Shown piece after piece: positions 5,930 to 6,499 of a DNA stretch of 6,499 nucleotides. The stretch comes from an uncultured bacterium (lineage in GTDB: Bacteria; Chloroflexota; Anaerolineae; JACIWP01), in assembly GCA_903872005.1 (NCBI GenBank), contig CAIQJD010000829.1, positions 1 to 6,499 on the forward strand. The letters are read 5' to 3'. A program made the translations under genes and the position numbers. Position 1 is the first letter of the stretch. Each line of letters starts with the position of its first letter. A model generated the notes under the pieces. The model saw only the letters and a program-made list of their open reading frames with translations. It searched no databases and was not told where the DNA came from.

Positions 5930-6499
5930 ATGAACAAGATTCTCGACAGTATGCTCGAAGCAGTCGGCGGCACGCCCGTCGTGCGTCTGCACCGCCTGCC
6001 GCCTCCCGGCTCGGCCGAAGTTCTGGTCAAGTACGAGGCGCTGAACGCCGGCGGCAGTGTCAAGAGCCGCACGGCGCTCAGCCTCATTGAAGCCGCCGAG
6101 GCCGAGGGGCTGATTCGCCCCGGTCATTCTATCCTTACCGAATGCACCACCGGCAATCAAGGCGTCGGCATCGCGTTTGTCGCCGCGGTCAAAGGTTATC
6201 AGGCAGCCATCTGCATGCCGGAAAACTATGGCAGCGAGCGGGCCAAGATTATGAAAGCCTACGGAGCCAGGGTGATTCGCACGCCGGTCATGGCCGACCA
6301 GACCCAGACGATCCTGCGCTGCCGGCAGGCGGCTATGGAGCTTCTGGCAAGCGACCCGGAGCATGTCTTCTGGCTGGAGCAGTATCGGAACCCGGCCAAC
6401 CCGCGTATCCACAGCCAGCGGACGGCTGCGGAGATCCTCTATCAGACCGACGGCCGGCTGGATGCGTTCGTCCATTCCATCGGCACCGGCGGCACCCTG
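5930..6499 (+). CDS. Cysteine synthase / cystathionine beta-synthase-family PLP enzyme, 3' end missing
   Basis: This is the first 190 residues of a fold type II PLP enzyme; the gene runs off the window. GGGAG (5919-5923) lies 6 bases before the ATG, and the frame is open to the edge. Motifs in order: the family N-terminus GGTPVVRLHRL, the Schiff-base Lys45 in NAGGSVKSR, the substrate-carboxylate loop TTGNQG (residues 73-78), the MPENYGSERAKIMKAYGA segment, QYRNPANP (Gln151 onward, equivalent to the conserved QFSNPANP of CysK) and the phosphate-binding SIGTGGT (183-189). The carboxylate loop differs from the canonical TSGNTG of CysK at two places, so plain O-acetylserine sulfhydrylase activity should not be assumed. 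Such enzymes carry out beta-replacement, beta-elimination or related amino acid reactions. The gene starts 29 bases after the aminotransferase and is probably co-transcribed with it. A C-terminal CBS domain, if present, would lie outside the window. Family is secure; reaction is open. Confidence 0.5.
   Translation, partial: MNKILDSMLEAVGGTPVVRLHRLPPPGSAEVLVKYEALNAGGSVKSRTALSLIEAAEAEGLIRPGHSILTECTTGNQGVGIAFVAAVKGYQAAICMPENYGSERAKIMKAYGARVIRTPVMADQTQTILRCRQAAMELLASDPEHVFWLEQYRNPANPRIHSQRTAAEILYQTDGRLDAFVHSIGTGGTL

Noticed and set aside
5768..6475. A 235-codon open frame on the - strand crossing the junction of the last two genes.
   Set aside because: It overlaps two recognisable PLP enzymes on the + strand and contains no known motif.

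Overview
The window is a GC-rich (by eye about 60% or more), tightly packed bacterial segment. It holds five protein genes, all on the + strand, two of them cut by the window edges. The content is metabolic: an amidohydrolase (3' part), a trimethylamine-methyltransferase (MttB)-family protein, a tungsten aldehyde:ferredoxin oxidoreductase (AOR), a class III PLP aminotransferase resembling glutamate-1-semialdehyde aminomutase, and the start of a cysteine-synthase-fold PLP enzyme. AOR and an MttB-family protein together suggest an anaerobe or facultative anaerobe that degrades amines or amino acids. The GC-rich style and gene mix would fit an environmental lineage such as Chloroflexota, but this is a weak guess and no taxonomic marker is present. 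I see no rRNA, tRNA, CRISPR array, insertion sequence or phage gene.

Layout. Bases 1-975 hold the amidohydrolase. Bases 976-1079 are a 104-base gap and the only clearly non-coding regulatory region. It carries a promoter with exact consensus boxes (TTGACA, 16 bases, TATAAT) and, over the -10 box, a long AT-rich palindrome centred on base 1030 that looks like a repressor operator. Four closely spaced genes follow: MttB-family (1080-2534), AOR (2568-4478), aminotransferase (4572-5900) and cysteine-synthase-like (5930 to the window end). Gaps are 33, 93 and 29 bases, each gene has a good ribosome binding site, and no terminator is visible, so they probably form one regulated operon. The four starts given here rest on ribosome binding site spacing; for the first three, a longer in-frame reading exists and was rejected.

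How the genes may work together (inference). The MttB-family protein could demethylate a methylated amine or betaine-like substrate onto a corrinoid protein, which is not in the window. The aminotransferase could move or remove an amino group to give an aldehyde or semialdehyde, and AOR could oxidise that to an acid, passing electrons to ferredoxin. The cysteine-synthase-like enzyme and amidohydrolase could handle other bonds of the same or related compounds. I do not recognise this five-gene set as a named pathway; the substrate is unknown. The combination behind an operator-controlled promoter is the most interesting aspect of the window.
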